Shown: piece by piece, positions 19,710 through 29,063 of the stretch
How positions within the stretch are numbered: position 1 is the first letter of the stretch
Layout: each line of letters opens with the position of its first letter
From: Marinovum algicola
Lineage (GTDB): Bacteria; Pseudomonadota; Alphaproteobacteria; Rhodobacterales; Rhodobacteraceae
Direction: 5' to 3'
DNA: 61,288 nt
Assembly (NCBI RefSeq): GCF_900109145.1
Contig: NZ_FNYY01000025.1
Location: 1 to 61,288 of the forward strand
Translations under genes and position numbers: made by a program
Notes under the pieces: generated by a model
What the model saw: the letters and a program-made list of their open reading frames with translations, nothing else
Told to the model about the DNA's origin: nothing
The model's database searches: none

Positions 19710-22051
19710 CCGTGAAAGAGATCTTCGACACCATGGATTACGGCCCCGCCCCCGAAAGCGCCGGCGATGCTCTGGCCTGGATTGTCGATCAGGGCAGCCG
19801 CTTCGGCATGTACATCAACGGCGACTGGACCGCGGCGCGCGGCGAGTTCCACTCCAGAAACCCTGCCAATGGCGAAACCCTGGCCGATCTGACCCAGGCG
19901 ATCCCCTCGGAGATCGACGACGCCGTCGCCGCCGCCCGCGCCGCCCAGCCGGGCTGGGCCGGTCTCGGGGGCCACGGGCGGGCGCGCTATCTCTATGCCA
20001 TTGCGCGGCTGTTGCAGAAACATTCCCGGCTCTTCGCGGTGCTCGAGACGCTGGACAACGGCAAGCCGATCCGCGAGAGCCGCGACATCGACATTCCCCT
20101 GGCGCAGCGGCATTTCTACTATCACGCCGGCATGGCGCAGCTGATGGCGGCCGAGCTTCCGGGCCGCGAAGCGCATGGTGTCTGCGGCCAGATCATCCCG
20201 TGGAACTTCCCGCTCCTGATGCTGGCGTGGAAGATCGCCCCGGCGCTGGCGGCGGGCAATACCGTGGTACTGAAACCCGCCGAATACACCTCGTTGACCG
20301 CCCTTCTGTTTGCCGACATCTGCACCCAGGCCGGCCTGCCCCGCGGCGTGGTCAACATTGTCACCGGCGATGGCGAGGTCGGTGAAGCCCTCGTCAGCCA
20401 CCCCGGCATCGACAAGGTGGCCTTTACCGGCTCGACCCCGGTGGGCCGTGCGATCCGCACCGCGACCGCCGGATCGGGCAAGGCGCTGACGCTCGAACTG
20501 GGCGGCAAGTCGCCTTACATCGTCTTTGAGGATGCCGATATCGACAGCGCCATCGAGGGGCTGGTGGATGCGATCTGGTTCAACCAGGGCCAGGTCTGCT
20601 GCGCCGGCTCGCGGCTGATCGTGCAGGAGGGCATCGCCGAGACCTTCCACAGCCGGCTGCGCGCGCGGATGGACAAGCTGCGCATGGGCAACCCGCTCGA
20701 CAAATGCATCGACGTCGGCGCCATCGTCGATCCGGTGCAATTGCAGACCATCTCGAAGATGGTCGACAGCAACACCTCGGGCGAAATCTATCGCGCCAAT
20801 GTCGAGCTGCCGTCAGAGGGCTGTTTCTATCCGCCGACCTTGATCACCGGGCTGCACCCGTCCGACGCGCTGATGCAGGACGAGATCTTCGGCCCGGTGC
20901 TTGTCGGCACCACCTTCCGCACCCCGGAAGAGGCGGTGCAGATCGCCAACAACACCCGCTATGGCCTGGCCGCGACGCTGTGGAGCGAGAACATCAATGT
21001 CGCGCTCGACATCGCGCCCAAGCTGGCCGCCGGAGTGGTCTGGATCAACGGCACCAACATGTTCGACGCCGCCGCCGGCTTTGGCGGCGTGCGCGAGAGC
21101 GGTTTCGGCCGCGAAGGTGGCTGGGAAGGCATGAGCGCCTATACCCGGCCGGGCGGCAAAGCGGACAAGCTGGAAGAGGTCATCGCCTTCAAGGGCGACG
21201 CCGGCCCCAGCGATCCGCTCGACCGCACCGCCAAGCTCTATGTCGGCGGCAAGCAGGCGCGGCCCGACGGCGGCTATTCGCGCGGCGTCCATGGCCCCGA
21301 GGGCGCGCTCTTGGGGCATGTCAGCCTGGCCAATCGCAAGGATGTCAGGAACGCCGTCGAGGCCGCCAAGGGCGCGGCCTCCTGGGGGGCGACGACCGGC
21401 CATCTCAGGGCGCAGATCCTCTATTACATCGCCGAGAACCTCTCGGCCCGGGCGGATGAATTTGCCAACCGGATCGAGGCGCTGACCGGGCGCAAGGATG
21501 GCGCCAGGGAGGTGCAGGCGGCGATCAGCCGGCTCTTTACCTACGGCGCCTGGGCCGACAAGTTCGACGGTCAGGTGCACAATGTGCCGATCCGCGCCGT
21601 GGCGCTCGCCATGCGCGAGCCCGTGGGCGTGATCGGCGCGCTCTGCGACGATGCGCAGCCGCTTCTGGGGCTGGTCTCGGTGATCGGGCCGGCGATGGCG
21701 ATGGGCAACCGCACGGTGATGGTGGCCTCCGAGGCCTTTCCGCTGGCGGCCACCGATTTCTACCAGATCCTCGAGACATCGGATGTGCCCGGCGGGGTAG
21801 TCAATATCCTCACCGGCAGCCATGGCGAGCTGGCCAAGACGCTGGCCGATCACATGGATGTCGATGCGGTCTGGAGCTTCTCCTCCAGCGATCTTTCGGG
21901 CGCGATCGAGCGGGGCGCGGCGGCGAACCTCAAGCGCACCTGGGTCAACAACGGCCGCAAGCGCGATTGGTTCGGCGCCGAGGGCGAAGGCCGGGCGTTT
22001 CTCGATGCGGCGACCGAAGTCAAGAACATCTGGGTGCCCTACGGCGCGTGA
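19706..22051 (+). CDS. Double-domain aldehyde dehydrogenase, ALDH16 type
   Basis: This 781-aa protein is a tandem ALDH. The first domain (about 30-485) is complete: PWNFPLLMLAWKIAPALAAG for NAD binding, LELGGKSP with the general-base Glu, and the nucleophile in NQGQVCCAGSRL. The second domain (about 510-781) repeats the NAD-binding half (REPVGVIGALCDDAQPLLGL) but lacks a catalytic cysteine region, as known for ALDH16 enzymes, including a characterised bacterial one from Loktanella. It likely oxidises acetaldehyde or related aldehydes with NAD. The ATG has GAAAGGAA upstream and overlaps the preceding stop by four bases. The gene ends before a pair of inverted palindromes. Confidence 0.88.
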   Translation: MTVKEIFDTMDYGPAPESAGDALAWIVDQGSRFGMYINGDWTAARGEFHSRNPANGETLADLTQAIPSEIDDAVAAARAAQPGWAGLGGHGRARYLYAIARLLQKHSRLFAVLETLDNGKPIRESRDIDIPLAQRHFYYHAGMAQLMAAELPGREAHGVCGQIIPWNFPLLMLAWKIAPALAAGNTVVLKPAEYTSLTALLFADICTQAGLPRGVVNIVTGDGEVGEALVSHPGIDKVAFTGSTPVGRAIRTATAGSGKALTLELGGKSPYIVFEDADIDSAIEGLVDAIWFNQGQVCCAGSRLIVQEGIAETFHSRLRARMDKLRMGNPLDKCIDVGAIVDPVQLQTISKMVDSNTSGEIYRANVELPSEGCFYPPTLITGLHPSDALMQDEIFGPVLVGTTFRTPEEAVQIANNTRYGLAATLWSENINVALDIAPKLAAGVVWINGTNMFDAAAGFGGVRESGFGREGGWEGMSAYTRPGGKADKLEEVIAFKGDAGPSDPLDRTAKLYVGGKQARPDGGYSRGVHGPEGALLGHVSLANRKDVRNAVEAAKGAASWGATTGHLRAQILYYIAENLSARADEFANRIEALTGRKDGAREVQAAISRLFTYGAWADKFDGQVHNVPIRAVALAMREPVGVIGALCDDAQPLLGLVSVIGPAMAMGNRTVMVASEAFPLAATDFYQILETSDVPGGVVNILTGSHGELAKTLADHMDVDAVWSFSSSDLSGAIERGAAANLKRTWVNNGRKRDWFGAEGEGRAFLDAATEVKNIWVPYGA

Positions 22052-22075
22052 AGTCCGGCGCGGGTGTGGGGCGTG

Positions 22076-22157
22076 AGGGTGGGTTGCAAACCCACCCTAC
22101 CCCTCAGCGCATGGCGGGGCTGATGAACGGGCGGTAGGGTGGGTTTGCAACCCACCT
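22076..22157. repeat. Pair of inverted palindromes between convergent operons
   Basis: Two copies of a palindromic unit of the form AGGGTGGGTT-TGCAACCCACC lie at 22076-22098 and 22136-22157. Each can form its own hairpin, and because the copies are in opposite orientation they can also pair with each other. They sit between the ALDH gene (rightward) and tdh (leftward). They look like a dispersed REP-type element and may act as a bidirectional terminator. Confidence 0.7.
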
Positions 22158-22175
22158 GCCCGGGCGCTCCGGCCC

Positions 22176-23210
22176 CTACCACTCCAGCACGACCTTGCCG
22201 GAGTTGCCAGAGCGCATGGCGGCAAACCCCTCCTGGAACTCTGCCGCCTTGAAGCGATGGGTGATCACCCCGCGCACGTCGAGCCCGTTCTCCAGCATGG
22301 CGATCATTTTGTACCAGGTTTCAAAGATCTCGCGGCCATAGACCCCCTTGATGGTGATCGCCTTGAAGACGATGCGGCTCCAGTCGACCGGCGATTTGCC
22401 CGGCGGAATGCCCAAGAGCGCGATCCGCCCGCCCATCACCAGCGCCTCGACCATCTGGTCCAAGGCGCGCTGATTGCCGGACATCTCGAGCCCCACATCA
22501 AAGCCTTCCTTCATCTTCAGGCCCGCTTTCACGTCGTTGAGGTCATGCTCGGCCACGTTCACCGGCACCACATCGGCAACCTTTTCGGCCAGCGCCAGCC
22601 GCTCGGGGTTCACATCGGTAATCACCACATGCCGCGCACCGACATGGCGCGCCACCGCCGCCGCCATGATACCGATCGGGCCGGCGCCGGTGATCAGCAC
22701 GTCCTCGCCCACCAGATCAAAGCTCAGCGCGGTGTGCACCGCATTGCCCAGCGGATCGAGAATGGCGCCGATCTCGTCGTCGATCTCGTCCGGCAGCGGC
22801 ACCACGTTAAACGCGGGCAGCCGCAGGTATTGTGCAAAGGCGCCCTGCTCGTTGACGCCGATGCCGCGGGTTTCCGGGTCCAGATGAAACTTGCCGGCGC
22901 GCGATTGCCGCGAATGCTTGCCGATCAGATGGCCCTCGCCGGAACAGCGCTGGCCGATGGCCAGGTCTTCCACTCGGTGGCCGATCTCAACGATCTCGCC
23001 GGCGAATTCATGGCCGGTCACCAGCGGCACCGGCACCGTCTTTTGCGCCCAGTCGTCCCAGTTCCAGATATGCACGTCAGTGCCGCAGATGCCGGTCTTG
23101 TGCACCTTGATCAGCACGTCGTCGGGGCCGATTTCCGGCACCGGCACATCCTGCATCCAGAGCCCTTCGCGCGCCTCGGCCTTCACCAGCGCTTTCATGT
23201 CGTTTCTCAT
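22176..23210 (-). CDS. tdh: L-threonine 3-dehydrogenase
   Basis: This 344-aa medium-chain zinc dehydrogenase oxidises threonine to 2-amino-3-ketobutyrate with NAD. Catalytic-zinc residues are present: C42 in [10 protein letters not shown], and H67 and E68 in GHEFAGE. The Rossmann motif [20 protein letters not shown] is clear. Unusually, the structural-zinc lobe that holds four cysteines in E. coli Tdh reads [16 protein letters not shown] here, with Gly, Ser, Ser and Asp at those positions (G97, S100, S103, D111). The ATG at 23210 has AAGGAGC upstream and overlaps the methyltransferase stop by four bases. Kbl, two genes upstream, uses its product. Confidence 0.93.
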   Translation of the reverse strand: MRNDMKALVKAEAREGLWMQDVPVPEIGPDDVLIKVHKTGICGTDVHIWNWDDWAQKTVPVPLVTGHEFAGEIVEIGHRVEDLAIGQRCSGEGHLIGKHSRQSRAGKFHLDPETRGIGVNEQGAFAQYLRLPAFNVVPLPDEIDDEIGAILDPLGNAVHTALSFDLVGEDVLITGAGPIGIMAAAVARHVGARHVVITDVNPERLALAEKVADVVPVNVAEHDLNDVKAGLKMKEGFDVGLEMSGNQRALDQMVEALVMGGRIALLGIPPGKSPVDWSRIVFKAITIKGVYGREIFETWYKMIAMLENGLDVRGVITHRFKAAEFQEGFAAMRSGNSGKVVLEW

Positions 23211-23812
23211 GTCCGTGCTCCTTCCAGGATCAGCCAGGTCCAGGTGATGCCGGCCGAGGCAGGCTCACCCGCCCTGGCGCCGGTGTCGATGCGGTCCAGG
23301 GTCTCGAACCCGGCCGCCGCCGCCCGCGCGGCTTCCGTCTCGGTGTCCAGGGCCGCGACCCCCTGCCCCTCCGCGCCATGTCGCAGGGCCACGACGGCCC
23401 GGCCGCCGGGGCGGAGGATCTCGGTCACCCGCCGCAGGGCCGCATCGCGATCCGCCGGATCAAGATGATGCCAGACCGCGTTGAGCAGCACCACGTCAAA
23501 GCCCCGCGTCGCCAGGCCGGCCAGCTTCGGAAGCTGCGCGTCGCGCCAGCTCAGCCCCGGGTGTAGCGCTTGGCCGGCACTGCGCAGGCTCTCGGTCGGC
23601 TCCACCGCCGTCACGGCATAGCCCTGCGCCGCCAGCCAGGCGGCATCGCGCCCGGTGCCGGCACCGATGTCGGCCACCGGCGCCGGGGGCCCGGGGAAAT
23701 GCGCCATCACCGGCGCCAGCACCGTGGCGCTGTCGACCCTGTCGTAGCGGTCGATCAGCGCCGCCCCGTGCGCGGCATAAAGCGCCAGGGCCTCTCCGGC
23801 CAATCCGCTCAT
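23207..23812 (-). CDS. Class I SAM-dependent methyltransferase
   Basis: This 201-aa soluble enzyme has the SAM-binding motif [20 protein letters not shown] (about 42-60), the acidic end of strand 2 in [10 protein letters not shown], and motif IV region [14 protein letters not shown]. The substrate cannot be read from the sequence. The gene is wedged between kbl and tdh with four-base overlaps on both sides, which indicates tight translational coupling in a threonine-degradation operon. It might act on a metabolite or protein of that pathway, but this is inference. Confidence 0.85.
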   Translation of the reverse strand: MSGLAGEALALYAAHGAALIDRYDRVDSATVLAPVMAHFPGPPAPVADIGAGTGRDAAWLAAQGYAVTAVEPTESLRSAGQALHPGLSWRDAQLPKLAGLATRGFDVVLLNAVWHHLDPADRDAALRRVTEILRPGGRAVVALRHGAEGQGVAALDTETEAARAAAAGFETLDRIDTGARAGEPASAGITWTWLILEGART

Positions 23813-24996
23813 GGCAGCACCCCCACCGCCCGGCCGGCGCGCTCGAAGGCGCCCAGCGCCTCATCCAGATCGGCGCGGGTCAGCGCAGCGTTCATCTGTG
23901 TCCGGATCCGGGCCTGCCCCTTGGGCACCACCGGAAAGAAGAAGCCCGAGACATAGACCCCCTCGTCGAACAGCCGCGCCGCCATCTCCTGCGCCAGACG
24001 GGCCTCGCCCAGCATCACCGGCACGATGGGATGTTCGCCGGGCAAGAGGTCAAACCCCAGCCGCTCCAGCCCGGCGCGCCAATAGGCCGTGTTCTCGAAC
24101 AGCCGCGCCCGCAGGTCGTCACCCTGCGCCACCAGATCGAGCGCGGTGATCCCGGCGGCCACCACCGCCGGCGGCAGCGCGTTGGAAAAGAGATATGGCC
24201 GGCCGCGTTGGCGCAGCAGGTCCACCACCGGTTGCGACGCCGCGACATAGCCGCCGATCGCCCCGCCCAGCGCCTTGCCCAGCGTGCCGGTGAGGATATC
24301 GGCAGAAACCCCGGCATGGGCCGGGGTGCCAGCGCCCCCGGGACCCATGAAGCCGGTGGCGTGACAATCGTCGACCATCAGCACCGCGTCATAGCGGTCG
24401 GCCAGCGCGCGAATCTCGCCCAGCTTCGCCAGGTATCCATCCATCGAGAACACGCCATCGGTGGCGATCATCACATGCCGCGCGCCGCCCTCGCGGGCCT
24501 CTTTCAGCTTGGCCTCGAGATCCGCCATGTCGGAATTGGCGTAGCGGAACCGCCGCGCCTTGCACAGGCGGATGCCGTCGATGATGCTGGCATGGTTGAG
24601 CGCGTCCGAGATCACCGCGTCTTCCGGCCCCAGCAGCGGCTCGAAGACCGCGCCATTGGCATCGAAACAGGCGGCAAAGAGGATCGCGTCGTCCTGGCCG
24701 AGAAAGCTGGCGAGCTTCTGCTCCAGTGCACGGTGCAGTTCCTGCGTGCCGCAGATGAAGCGCACCGAGGCCATGCCGTACCCGTGGCTGTCGAGCGCCT
24801 GTTTCGCCGTCTCGATCAGCGCCGGGTGATCGGCCAGCCCGAGGTAATTGTTGGCGCAGAGATTGATCATCTCACGGCCCTGCACCTGCATTCGGGCACC
24901 CTGCGGGCCGGAAATCGGCCGTTCGACCTTTTTCAGCCCGTCTGCCTCGATCTGTGACAGCGTGTCGGTGAGATGTTCCAGAAATGCCTGCGCCAT
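23809..24996 (-). CDS. kbl: Glycine C-acetyltransferase (2-amino-3-ketobutyrate CoA ligase)
   Basis: This 395-aa PLP enzyme converts 2-amino-3-ketobutyrate and CoA into glycine and acetyl-CoA, completing the Tdh/Kbl route of threonine breakdown. It belongs to the alpha-oxoamine synthase family: [13 protein letters not shown] near residue 47, the PLP aspartate in [11 protein letters not shown], and the Schiff-base lysine K241 in [15 protein letters not shown]. It is the first gene of the kbl-methyltransferase-tdh operon. Its upstream region carries a cluster of ATCCG/CGGAT repeats, behind a gene for a cupin XRE regulator. Confidence 0.95.
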   Translation of the reverse strand: MAQAFLEHLTDTLSQIEADGLKKVERPISGPQGARMQVQGREMINLCANNYLGLADHPALIETAKQALDSHGYGMASVRFICGTQELHRALEQKLASFLGQDDAILFAACFDANGAVFEPLLGPEDAVISDALNHASIIDGIRLCKARRFRYANSDMADLEAKLKEAREGGARHVMIATDGVFSMDGYLAKLGEIRALADRYDAVLMVDDCHATGFMGPGGAGTPAHAGVSADILTGTLGKALGGAIGGYVAASQPVVDLLRQRGRPYLFSNALPPAVVAAGITALDLVAQGDDLRARLFENTAYWRAGLERLGFDLLPGEHPIVPVMLGEARLAQEMAARLFDEGVYVSGFFFPVVPKGQARIRTQMNAALTRADLDEALGAFERAGRAVGVLP

Positions 24997-25039
24997 GGTG
25001 CGACTCCTTTCGTCACCCCTTCTAGCACAACAGACGACT

Positions 25040-25090
25040 ATCCGAAATAGCGGATTTTCGGATTAGCGGAATAAATCCAGTATACCGGAT
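25040..25090 (-). promoter_or_regulatory. Candidate operator cluster of the kbl-tdh operon
   Basis: Between the regulator gene and kbl lies ATCCG (25040-25044) with CGGAT (25051-25055) as an inverted repeat, then CGGATTAGCGGA (about 25059-25070), and ATCC (25075-25078) with GGAT (25087-25090). The region is AT-richer than its surroundings. The repeats are spaced 11-12 nt apart, about one helical turn. They are probably binding sites for the adjacent XRE-cupin protein. Confidence 0.5.
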
Positions 25091-25113
25091 ATCGCCGACG
25101 GGGGTTGCACCCC

Positions 25114-25683
25114 CTACCCGCTGTCCTGCACCACCAGGAACACCTTGGCATCCCCATCCACCGCGCGGATGCAATGGCGCAGATCGGCGGCGTAGCGCGC
25201 GCTGTCGCCGCAGGCGAGCCGCGCGCTTGCCTCGTCAGAGGTGATCTCGACCGTGCCGCTGATCACGCTCAGGATCTCGACCGTGCCACGTTTGTGCGGC
25301 TGGCTGTCAAGCCGGCCGCCCTCGTCAAAGCGCAGCTCGTAAAGCTCGTTGCGCCCGGCCTCCTCGGGCGGCGAGAGGATGCGGATGCGACAGCCCGCGC
25401 CCATATTGTCGATTGTCGGGATCTGGTCTGCGCGCAGCACCTCGATGCGGTTGGCCTGCGCCTCTTCTTCCAGCAGCCCGGCAAAATCCACCTGGAGCGC
25501 GCGGGTCAGGTTCCACAGGGTGGCGATGGTGGGCGAGCTTTCGCCGCGTTCGATCTGGCTCACCATCGACCGCGACACGCCCGAAAGCTTCGACACCGCG
25601 TCGAGCGACAGGCCCTGCGCCCGGCGGGCCTCCTTGAGCCGTGCCGGCAGCAGCGCCAGAATATCGTCTGATGTATCCGTCAT
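25114..25683 (-). CDS. XRE-family transcriptional regulator with C-terminal cupin domain
   Basis: This 189-aa protein has an N-terminal HTH of the Cro/CI type (LKEARRAQGLSLDAVSKLSG, then VSRSMVSQIERGESSPTIAT, about residues 14-57) and a C-terminal single-stranded beta-helix (cupin) that senses a small molecule (HKRGTVEILSVISGTVEI, about 130-147). It is leftward, 117 nt before kbl, so it most likely controls the threonine operon; many relatives regulate amino-acid or amine metabolism. The ATG at 25683 is chosen; the frame is open upstream only by chance. Confidence 0.9.
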   Translation of the reverse strand: MTDTSDDILALLPARLKEARRAQGLSLDAVSKLSGVSRSMVSQIERGESSPTIATLWNLTRALQVDFAGLLEEEAQANRIEVLRADQIPTIDNMGAGCRIRILSPPEEAGRNELYELRFDEGGRLDSQPHKRGTVEILSVISGTVEITSDEASARLACGDSARYAADLRHCIRAVDGDAKVFLVVQDSG

Positions 25684-25798
25684 GGCGGAATAGTGGGGCG
25701 AAACCTGTGGCAGTTCAAGCGGGCAGTGACCCCACGTTCTGCTGACAGCGGCGGCGGCGGCCGACATACTCCGGCCAGAATCGGAGAGAGGAAAGCAC

Positions 25799-26977
25799 AT
25801 GTCTGAAGATATCGTCATTCTCGGCGGCGCCCGCACCGCCATCGGCACCTTCGGCGGCGCGCTGGCCGCCACCCCGCCCATCGCCCTGGCCACCCAGGTC
25901 ACCAAAGCGGCGATGGCGCGCGCCGGGGTCGAGCCCGGCCAGATCGGCAACGTGGTCTTTGGCCATGTCATCAACACCGAGCCGCGCGACATGTACCTCA
26001 GCCGCGCCGCCGCCATCGAGGCCGGTATCCCCGAGACCACCCCGGCGATGAACGTCAACCGGCTATGCGGCTCGGGCGCCCAGGCGGTGGCCTCGGCCAC
26101 GCAATCCTTGATGCTGGGCGATGCCGATTTCGCCGTTGCCGGCGGCGCCGAGAGCATGAGCCGGTCGCCTTTCATCAACCCGTCGCAGCGTTTCGGCCAG
26201 AAAATGGGCGATATCCGCACGCTCGACATGATGCTCGGTGCCCTGCATTGCCCCTTCGGCACCGGCCACATGGGGGTGACGGCGGAAAACGTTGCCGCCG
26301 AGCACCAGATCAGCCGCGAGGATCAGGACGCCTTTGCGCTGGAAAGCCAGCAGCGGGCCGCACGGGCCATCGCCGAAGGCCGCTTTGCCGAGCAGATCAC
26401 CCCGGTCGAGGTGCGGGTCAAACGCGACATGGTGGCCTTTGAAGTGGACGAACACCCCAAGAGCACCACCGCCGAGGCCTTGGCCGGGCTGCGCGCAGTG
26501 TTCCAGAAGGATGGCAGCGTCACTGCGGGCAACGCCTCGGGCATCAACGACGGCGCGGCGGCAGTGGTTCTGGCGCGGAGCGCGGCGGCCGAAAAGGCCG
26601 GGCTGCGCCCCAAGGCCCGGGTTCTGGGATATGCCCATGCCGGGGTGCGGCCCGAGGTCATGGGCATTGGCCCGGTGCCGGCGGTGCGCAACCTGCTGGA
26701 GCGCACCGGCCTCACGCTCGACGCCTTTGACGTGATCGAATCGAACGAGGCTTTTGCCGCGCAGGCGCTGGCGGTGAACAACGAGCTTGGGCTCGATGCC
26801 GCCAAGGTGAACCCCAATGGTGGCGCCATCGCGCTGGGCCATCCGGTGGGGGCGACCGGGGCGATCCTGGTGGTCAAGGCGCTCTACGAGCTGGAGCGGA
26901 CCGGCGGCAAGACCGCGCTGATCACCATGTGCATCGGCGGCGGCCAGGGCATCGCGCTCGCCATCGAACGCGTCTGA
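25799..26977 (+). CDS. Acetyl-CoA acetyltransferase / beta-ketothiolase, BktB-like
   Basis: This 392-aa thiolase condenses or cleaves acyl-CoA units. The nucleophilic cysteine C90 lies in NVNRLCGSGAQAV, the histidine H348 in ALGHPVGATG, and the second cysteine C378 in MCIGGGQG; all three are intact. The sequence is of the BktB type, which often accepts longer 3-ketoacyl-CoAs than PhaA. An AGGAAAG ribosome site precedes the ATG. It stands alone, divergent from the XRE regulator. Possible roles are fatty-acid or amino-acid breakdown or polyhydroxyalkanoate supply; no phaB or phaC is in the window. Confidence 0.9.
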   Translation: MSEDIVILGGARTAIGTFGGALAATPPIALATQVTKAAMARAGVEPGQIGNVVFGHVINTEPRDMYLSRAAAIEAGIPETTPAMNVNRLCGSGAQAVASATQSLMLGDADFAVAGGAESMSRSPFINPSQRFGQKMGDIRTLDMMLGALHCPFGTGHMGVTAENVAAEHQISREDQDAFALESQQRAARAIAEGRFAEQITPVEVRVKRDMVAFEVDEHPKSTTAEALAGLRAVFQKDGSVTAGNASGINDGAAAVVLARSAAAEKAGLRPKARVLGYAHAGVRPEVMGIGPVPAVRNLLERTGLTLDAFDVIESNEAFAAQALAVNNELGLDAAKVNPNGGAIALGHPVGATGAILVVKALYELERTGGKTALITMCIGGGQGIALAIERV

Positions 26978-26987
26978 AGCGGGGACC

Positions 26988-27006
26988 GGCGGGGGAAACC
27001 CCCGCC
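26988..27006. terminator. Hairpin between convergent thiolase and pbpC
   Basis: GGCGGGGG (26988-26995) and CCCCCGCC (26999-27006) form an 8-bp stem around AAA. It lies between the convergent thiolase and pbpC genes. It lacks a T-run, so a terminator role is inferred from position. Confidence 0.4.
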
Positions 27007-27026
27007 CTCCGCCTGGCGACACCGCG

Positions 27027-29063
27027 CTACGGCCGCCGCACCGTCGCCGCCACCGAGGCCCCCGCCCCGTCGATCACCGACAGGCGCGAGAATCCGGCCG
27101 AGGGCAGCATCACCGGCAACACCCGGTCGCGGGTGGCGGTGACGCGCGGCGCGCCATCCACCAGCAGGGTAAAGGGCGGCGTACCGTGGCGCAGCTTGAT
27201 CGTCACCTCCGCCCCGCCCAGGACCGCGCCATCGGGCGGATAGGCCAGCTCCAGCCGACTTGCGCCGCTGCGATACTGCCCGTCGCGGGCGCGAAAGCGC
27301 CGCAGCGGCTGCGGCAGATCGGCATTGCGGACCAACAGCGTCGCCGCCGGCGGCGGCGGCAGATCGGCCGGCGCGGGCTTCAAGAGCTGGAAGGCTTCGA
27401 ACAGCACCGGCGCCGCGATCTCGCCGCCAAAGGCACCGGGCACCGGCGTGCCATCGGGCCGGCCCAGCCAGACGCCCGCCACATGCCGCCCGTCATAGCC
27501 CAGCGCCCAGGCGTCGCGGTGGCCATACGAGGTGCCGGTCTTGTAGGCCAGCCAGTCGCGCGGCGCGCCGGGGGGCGGCGCGATCTCCGACAGGATTTGC
27601 CCCACCTGCCAGGCCGCGACCGCGCCGGTGACATCCGCTCCCGGGGCGGCGGCGGCGCCCTGGCGCCAATGCAGAGGCCGCGCCGCCCCGCCCCGCGCCA
27701 GCGCCGCGTAAAGCTGCACCAGATCCTCCAGCGTCAGCCCGAGCCCGCCCAGCGCGATGGCCAGCCCCGGCCGTCCACCTTGCAAGGCCGGTTCCGCGCC
27801 GGAACGGCGCAGGGCAGCCATCAGATGCGCCGGACCCAAGGCTTCGGTGATGCGGACAACCGGGATGTTGAGCGACATCTGCAAGGCGCGCGCCACCGTC
27901 ACCTCGCCACGAAACCGACCGTCGAAATTCTGCGGCACATAAGGCCCGAAGCGCACCGGGCTGTCGTCTATCAGCGTTTGCGGATGAGCCAGCCCGCGAT
28001 CAAAGGCCAGCGCATAGACCAGCGGTTTCAGCGTCGAGCCGGGCGAGCGCAGGGCGCGGGTCATGTCGACAAAGCCATCGCGCGTCTCGGCCGCGCCCAG
28101 CCCGGCCGATCCAACCGAAGCCAGCACCTCGCCGGTCGCGTGATCGGCCACCACCAGCGCGGTGGAGAGGTGATCGCCCTTGCCCTGCACCGCCCGCGCC
28201 GCCAGCGCCTCGAGCCGCGCCTGCACGGCGCGGTCCACCGTCAGTTCATGCACCGGGGCAAAGGGCGCGGCCTCGCGCGCGCGGTCGGCCAGATGCGCCG
28301 CCAGCACCGGGAAATCGCGGCGCGCGGCCGGCACCGGCTCGCGCCGGGCGGCCGCTGCGGTCTCGGCGTCGATCACCGCAAAGCGCCGCATCCGCGCCAG
28401 CACCCGATCGCGCGCCGCCAGCGCGCGGGCCGGGCGTTTGTCCGGGCGGCGGCCTTCGGGGCTTTGCGGCAGTGCCACCAGCAGCGCGGCCTCGGCCGGG
28501 GTCAGCCGGCGCGGTTCCTTGCCGAAATAGCCCAGCGTCGCGGCGCGGACCCCCTCGAGGTTGCCGCCATAGGGCGCATGGGTGAAATAGAGCGTCAGGA
28601 TCTCGCGCTTGGTCAGCCGCCGCTCCAGCGCCAGCGCCAGTCGCGCCTGGCGCAGCTTGCCCGAAAGCGCGCCGGTGCCGCTATCTTCCAGCAGCCGGGC
28701 CACCTGCATCGTCAGGGTCGAGCCCCCCGAGACCACCCTGCCATGGCTCAGCGCCTGCCAGACAGCGCGGGCCACCGCCCTGACATCGACGCCGGGATGC
28801 CGCCAGAACCGCTTGTCCTCATAGGCGATCAGCATGGCGACCAGCTTCGGATCGATCTGGTCCAGGGTCACCGAAAACCGCCAGCGCCCGTCCTCGACCG
28901 TATAGCCGCGCAGCAGCCGCCCGTCGCGGTCGCGGACCTCGACCGAGGTCTCGGCCAGCACCGGCGGCAGCACGGTGGCGGCCACCCAATCTTCGAAACC
29001 GTCCCGCGCAGCGGCCCCGCCCCAGAGCAGCAGCACCAGCGCAAAGAGGCCGAAGCGCCTCAT
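27027..29063 (-). CDS. pbpC: Penicillin-binding protein 1C
   Basis: This 678-aa bifunctional peptidoglycan synthase is anchored by an N-terminal signal/TM segment. The GT51 glycosyltransferase domain shows the catalytic Glu in YEDKRFWRHPGVD (E82) and GGSTLTMQVARLL. The transpeptidase domain shows SxxK as S343-T-L-K346 in PGSTLKPLVYAL and KTG in YKTGTSYGHRD. A BiPBP_C-type beta domain ends the protein (about 595-678). The start overlaps the stop of the alpha-2-macroglobulin gene by four bases, the well-known yfhM-pbpC pairing in which the macroglobulin is thought to trap proteases while PbpC repairs the wall. Confidence 0.95.
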   Translation of the reverse strand: MRRFGLFALVLLLWGGAAARDGFEDWVAATVLPPVLAETSVEVRDRDGRLLRGYTVEDGRWRFSVTLDQIDPKLVAMLIAYEDKRFWRHPGVDVRAVARAVWQALSHGRVVSGGSTLTMQVARLLEDSGTGALSGKLRQARLALALERRLTKREILTLYFTHAPYGGNLEGVRAATLGYFGKEPRRLTPAEAALLVALPQSPEGRRPDKRPARALAARDRVLARMRRFAVIDAETAAAARREPVPAARRDFPVLAAHLADRAREAAPFAPVHELTVDRAVQARLEALAARAVQGKGDHLSTALVVADHATGEVLASVGSAGLGAAETRDGFVDMTRALRSPGSTLKPLVYALAFDRGLAHPQTLIDDSPVRFGPYVPQNFDGRFRGEVTVARALQMSLNIPVVRITEALGPAHLMAALRRSGAEPALQGGRPGLAIALGGLGLTLEDLVQLYAALARGGAARPLHWRQGAAAAPGADVTGAVAAWQVGQILSEIAPPPGAPRDWLAYKTGTSYGHRDAWALGYDGRHVAGVWLGRPDGTPVPGAFGGEIAAPVLFEAFQLLKPAPADLPPPPAATLLVRNADLPQPLRRFRARDGQYRSGASRLELAYPPDGAVLGGAEVTIKLRHGTPPFTLLVDGAPRVTATRDRVLPVMLPSAGFSRLSVIDGAGASVAATVRRP

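Noticed and set aside
25684-26271. Upstream extension of the XRE regulator frame to 26271
   Set aside because: It runs opposite the thiolase gene; the HTH protein starts naturally at 25683.
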